This document shows, one piece after another, positions 5,653 to 7,116 of a stretch of DNA of 7,116 nucleotides. The position numbers and the translations under genes were made by a program. Source of the DNA: Zeimonas sp035303885 (lineage in GTDB: Bacteria; Pseudomonadota; Gammaproteobacteria; Burkholderiales; Burkholderiaceae_E); the NCBI GenBank assembly GCA_035303885.1, contig DATGRE010000314.1, positions 1 through 7,116 on the forward strand. Direction: 5' to 3'. Below the pieces are notes generated by a model. It had not been told where the DNA came from. It saw only the letters and a list, made by a program, of their open reading frames with translations, and ran no database searches. Position 1 is the stretch's first letter, and each line of letters opens with the position of its first letter.

Positions 5653-6495
5653 ATGAAGCTGCTTCGATTCGGCCCGCCGGGCAGGGAGAAGCCCGGACTG
5701 CTCGATGCCTCGGGACGCGTGCGCGACCTCTCCGCGCACGTGGCCGACATCGATCTGCGCGTACTCGACGATGCGCGCCTGGACGAGCTGCGGCGCATCG
5801 ATCCGTCGACGCTGCCCGAGGCGTCGCACGCCGTGCGCATCGGACCGTGCGTGGCGCCGATCGGCAAGATCGTCTGCGTGGGCCTGAACTACTCGGATCA
5901 CGCCGCCGAGAGCAACATGCCGGTGCCCACCGAGCCGATCCTGTTCCTGAAGCCGTCGAGCGCGGTCTGCGGGCCGTACGACAACGTCGAGATCCCGCGC
6001 GACTCGAAGAAGACCGACTGGGAGGTCGAGCTCGGCGTGGTCATCGGGCGGCGCGCGAAGTACGTGAGCGAGAGCGCCGCGCTCGAGCATGTTGCGGGCT
6101 ACTGCATCGTGAACGACGTCTCCGAGCGCGAGTTCCAGCTCGAGCGCCAGGGCCAGTGGGACAAGGGCAAGGGACACGACACCTTCGCGCCGGTCGGCCC
6201 CTGGCTGGTCACGCGCGACGAGATCCCCGATCCGAACGCACTCGCGATGTGGCTCGAGGTCAACGGGCACCGCTACCAGAACGGCAGCACGAAGACGATG
6301 GTCTTCGGCGTGCGCACGCTGGTCTCGTACATCTCGCGCTTCATGACGCTCGAGCCGGGCGACATCATCGCCACCGGCACGCCGCCCGGCGTGGGCATGG
6401 GACAGAAGCCGCCGGTGTTCCTGAAGCCCGGCGACGTGATGACGCTGGGCATCGAGGGCCTGGGCGAGCAGCGCCAGCGCTGCATCCCGGGCTGA
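5653..6495 (+). CDS. Fumarylacetoacetate hydrolase (FAH) family enzyme, ureidoglycolate lyase / acylpyruvate hydrolase-like
   Basis: This 280-residue cytoplasmic enzyme belongs to the FAH superfamily (COG0179 type), whose members cleave C-C bonds of acylpyruvates, or decarboxylate or hydrate oxo-acids, with a divalent metal. A variable N-terminal region (1-68) is followed by the catalytic domain. Its marks are K-I-V-C-V-G-L-N-Y (72-80) with H83, F-L-K-P (98-101), predicted metal ligands E124 and E126 in W-E-V-E-L-G, D155 in N-D-V-S-E-R, the K-G-K-G-H-D-T-F-A-P-V-G-P loop (171-183) with K173, and a late A-T-G-T-P-P-G-V-G. All expected key residues are present and the length matches the ~280-residue subgroup often labelled ureidoglycolate lyase or 2,4-diketo-3-deoxy-L-fuconate hydrolase. 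Names in this subgroup predict substrate poorly. It starts 14 bases after the deaminase-like stop with its own strong ribosome site, so the two are probably cotranscribed and act in one pathway. Confidence 0.88.
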   Translation: MKLLRFGPPGREKPGLLDASGRVRDLSAHVADIDLRVLDDARLDELRRIDPSTLPEASHAVRIGPCVAPIGKIVCVGLNYSDHAAESNMPVPTEPILFLKPSSAVCGPYDNVEIPRDSKKTDWEVELGVVIGRRAKYVSESAALEHVAGYCIVNDVSEREFQLERQGQWDKGKGHDTFAPVGPWLVTRDEIPDPNALAMWLEVNGHRYQNGSTKTMVFGVRTLVSYISRFMTLEPGDIIATGTPPGVGMGQKPPVFLKPGDVMTLGIEGLGEQRQRCIPG

Positions 6496-6519
6496 ACGCG
6501 GGAGAAATTCCGGTGCCCG

Positions 6520-7116
6520 CTACCGCTGCATCCGGTGTTCGGGATCCTCGCGCTGCGCCGAGCGGATCAGCGCCCGGCGCACGCTCTCGACGTGGTCGCG
6601 CATCAGCAGTTCCGCGCGTCCCGCTTCGCGGCACAGGATCGCTTCGTAGATCCGGTGATGGTCGTCGTGCCGCCGCCGCACGTCGTGGTACTCGAACGCG
6701 ATCACGTTCCGGTACGACGAGGGCGCGACCTGCTGCGACATCCGCAGCATGTCGCCGAGCATGCGCGAGCGCCCCGCCAGGTACACCGCATGGTGGATGC
6801 GGAAGTTGATCGCCCCGTAGGCGATGCGGTCGTCGGGCTCGAGCCACCCGCGCGCGAGCAGCCGGTCGCCGTCGCGCAGCGCCTGCTCGATCGTGCGCTG
6901 CGCATCCACGTCCAGGCCGAGTTGCGCGGCGCGCCGCGCGGCCAGTCCCTCGAGCACCGCCCGGATCTCGTAGGCCTGCAGCGTCTCGGCGGTGTCGAAG
7001 GCGCGCACCGAGTAGCCGCGGCGCGGCGCGTGGTCGAGCAGCCCGTCGGCGGCGAGCGCCTGCAGCGCGGTGCGAATCGGCGTGCGCGAGACGCCGAGCC
7101 GCGCGGACAGGCGCTC
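6520..7116 (-). CDS. GntR-family transcriptional regulator with FCD domain, 5' end cut off by the window
   Basis: The - strand frame is open from the window edge (7116) to a TAG at 6520-6522, giving 198 visible residues; an estimated 20-35 N-terminal residues lie beyond the edge. A GTG at 7008 is internal and not the start, because the preceding 36 codons encode the GntR winged helix: L-S-A-R-L-G-V-S-R-T-P-I-R-T-A-L, then D-G-L-L and P-R-R-G-Y. The remainder is an all-helical FCD effector domain (FadR/VanR class) beginning Y-E-I-R-A-V-L-E-G. Counting from the edge, likely metal/effector residues are H108, H153 and H175, with N104 where many relatives have Asp. Such proteins usually repress catabolic operons and release DNA on binding an organic acid. 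It converges on the FAH gene with 24 bases between the stops and may control this cassette, but the operator and promoter are not visible. Confidence 0.9.
   Translation of the reverse strand, partial: ERLSARLGVSRTPIRTALQALAADGLLDHAPRRGYSVRAFDTAETLQAYEIRAVLEGLAARRAAQLGLDVDAQRTIEQALRDGDRLLARGWLEPDDRIAYGAINFRIHHAVYLAGRSRMLGDMLRMSQQVAPSSYRNVIAFEYHDVRRRHDDHHRIYEAILCREAGRAELLMRDHVESVRRALIRSAQREDPEHRMQR

Noticed and set aside
6498..6520. Possible bidirectional terminator between the convergent FAH and GntR genes
   Set aside because: Only a 5-bp stem (GCGGG/CCCGC) with a 13-base loop and no T-run on either side, which is too weak to call.
5349..6809. Large + strand open frame (about 486 codons) overlapping the FAH gene and running into the regulator region
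   Set aside because: It is an Arg/Ala-rich shadow in another frame of two well-supported genes, with no ribosome site or homology.

Overview
The window is very GC-rich, with strong G/C bias at third codon positions. The protein families fit a high-GC proteobacterium, most likely a betaproteobacterium of the Burkholderiales. That placement is an inference from composition and family resemblance, not from a marker gene. The gene density and layout look chromosomal. I see no mobile elements, tRNA or rRNA genes, or CRISPR arrays.

Layout: bases 12-4770 hold a complete branched-chain-amino-acid-type (HAAT family) ABC importer on the + strand. Its parts are a periplasmic binding protein (12-1229), two inner-membrane permeases (LivH-type 1412-2275, LivM-type 2272-3243) and two ATPases (LivG-type 3236-3985, LivF-type 3982-4770). 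The last four genes overlap by 4, 8 and 4 bases, so they are almost certainly translationally coupled. A 182-base gap holding a strong GC hairpin and a 14-base perfect palindrome separates the binding-protein gene from the permease genes. After a 118-base gap with a weak terminator candidate come two enzyme genes, 14 bases apart: a protein resembling 2-amino-5-chloromuconate deaminase CnbZ (4889-5638) and a fumarylacetoacetate hydrolase (FAH) family enzyme (5653-6495). Converging on them from the - strand is a GntR/FCD regulator (6520 to the window edge), cut off within its DNA-binding domain.

How the genes may work together: the set reads as a small-molecule uptake and catabolism cassette. 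The importer would capture an organic acid or amino-acid-like compound in the periplasm, the deaminase-like protein would act on an enamine/imine or amino-muconate-type intermediate, the FAH enzyme would cleave or otherwise process an acylpyruvate-like product, and the GntR protein would repress the cassette until an acid effector appears. The substrate cannot be read from sequence. HAAT importers carry aromatic acids and amides as well as Leu/Ile/Val, and the neighbouring enzymes favour a catabolic substrate over plain branched-chain amino acids.

The most interesting points are the apparent two-copy RidA-like architecture of the deaminase-like protein, the degenerate ABC signature in the LivG-type ATPase, and the structured spacer after the binding-protein gene. 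Nothing here is clearly a wholly new system; the window is best described as a fairly ordinary catabolic operon with one poorly characterised enzyme.
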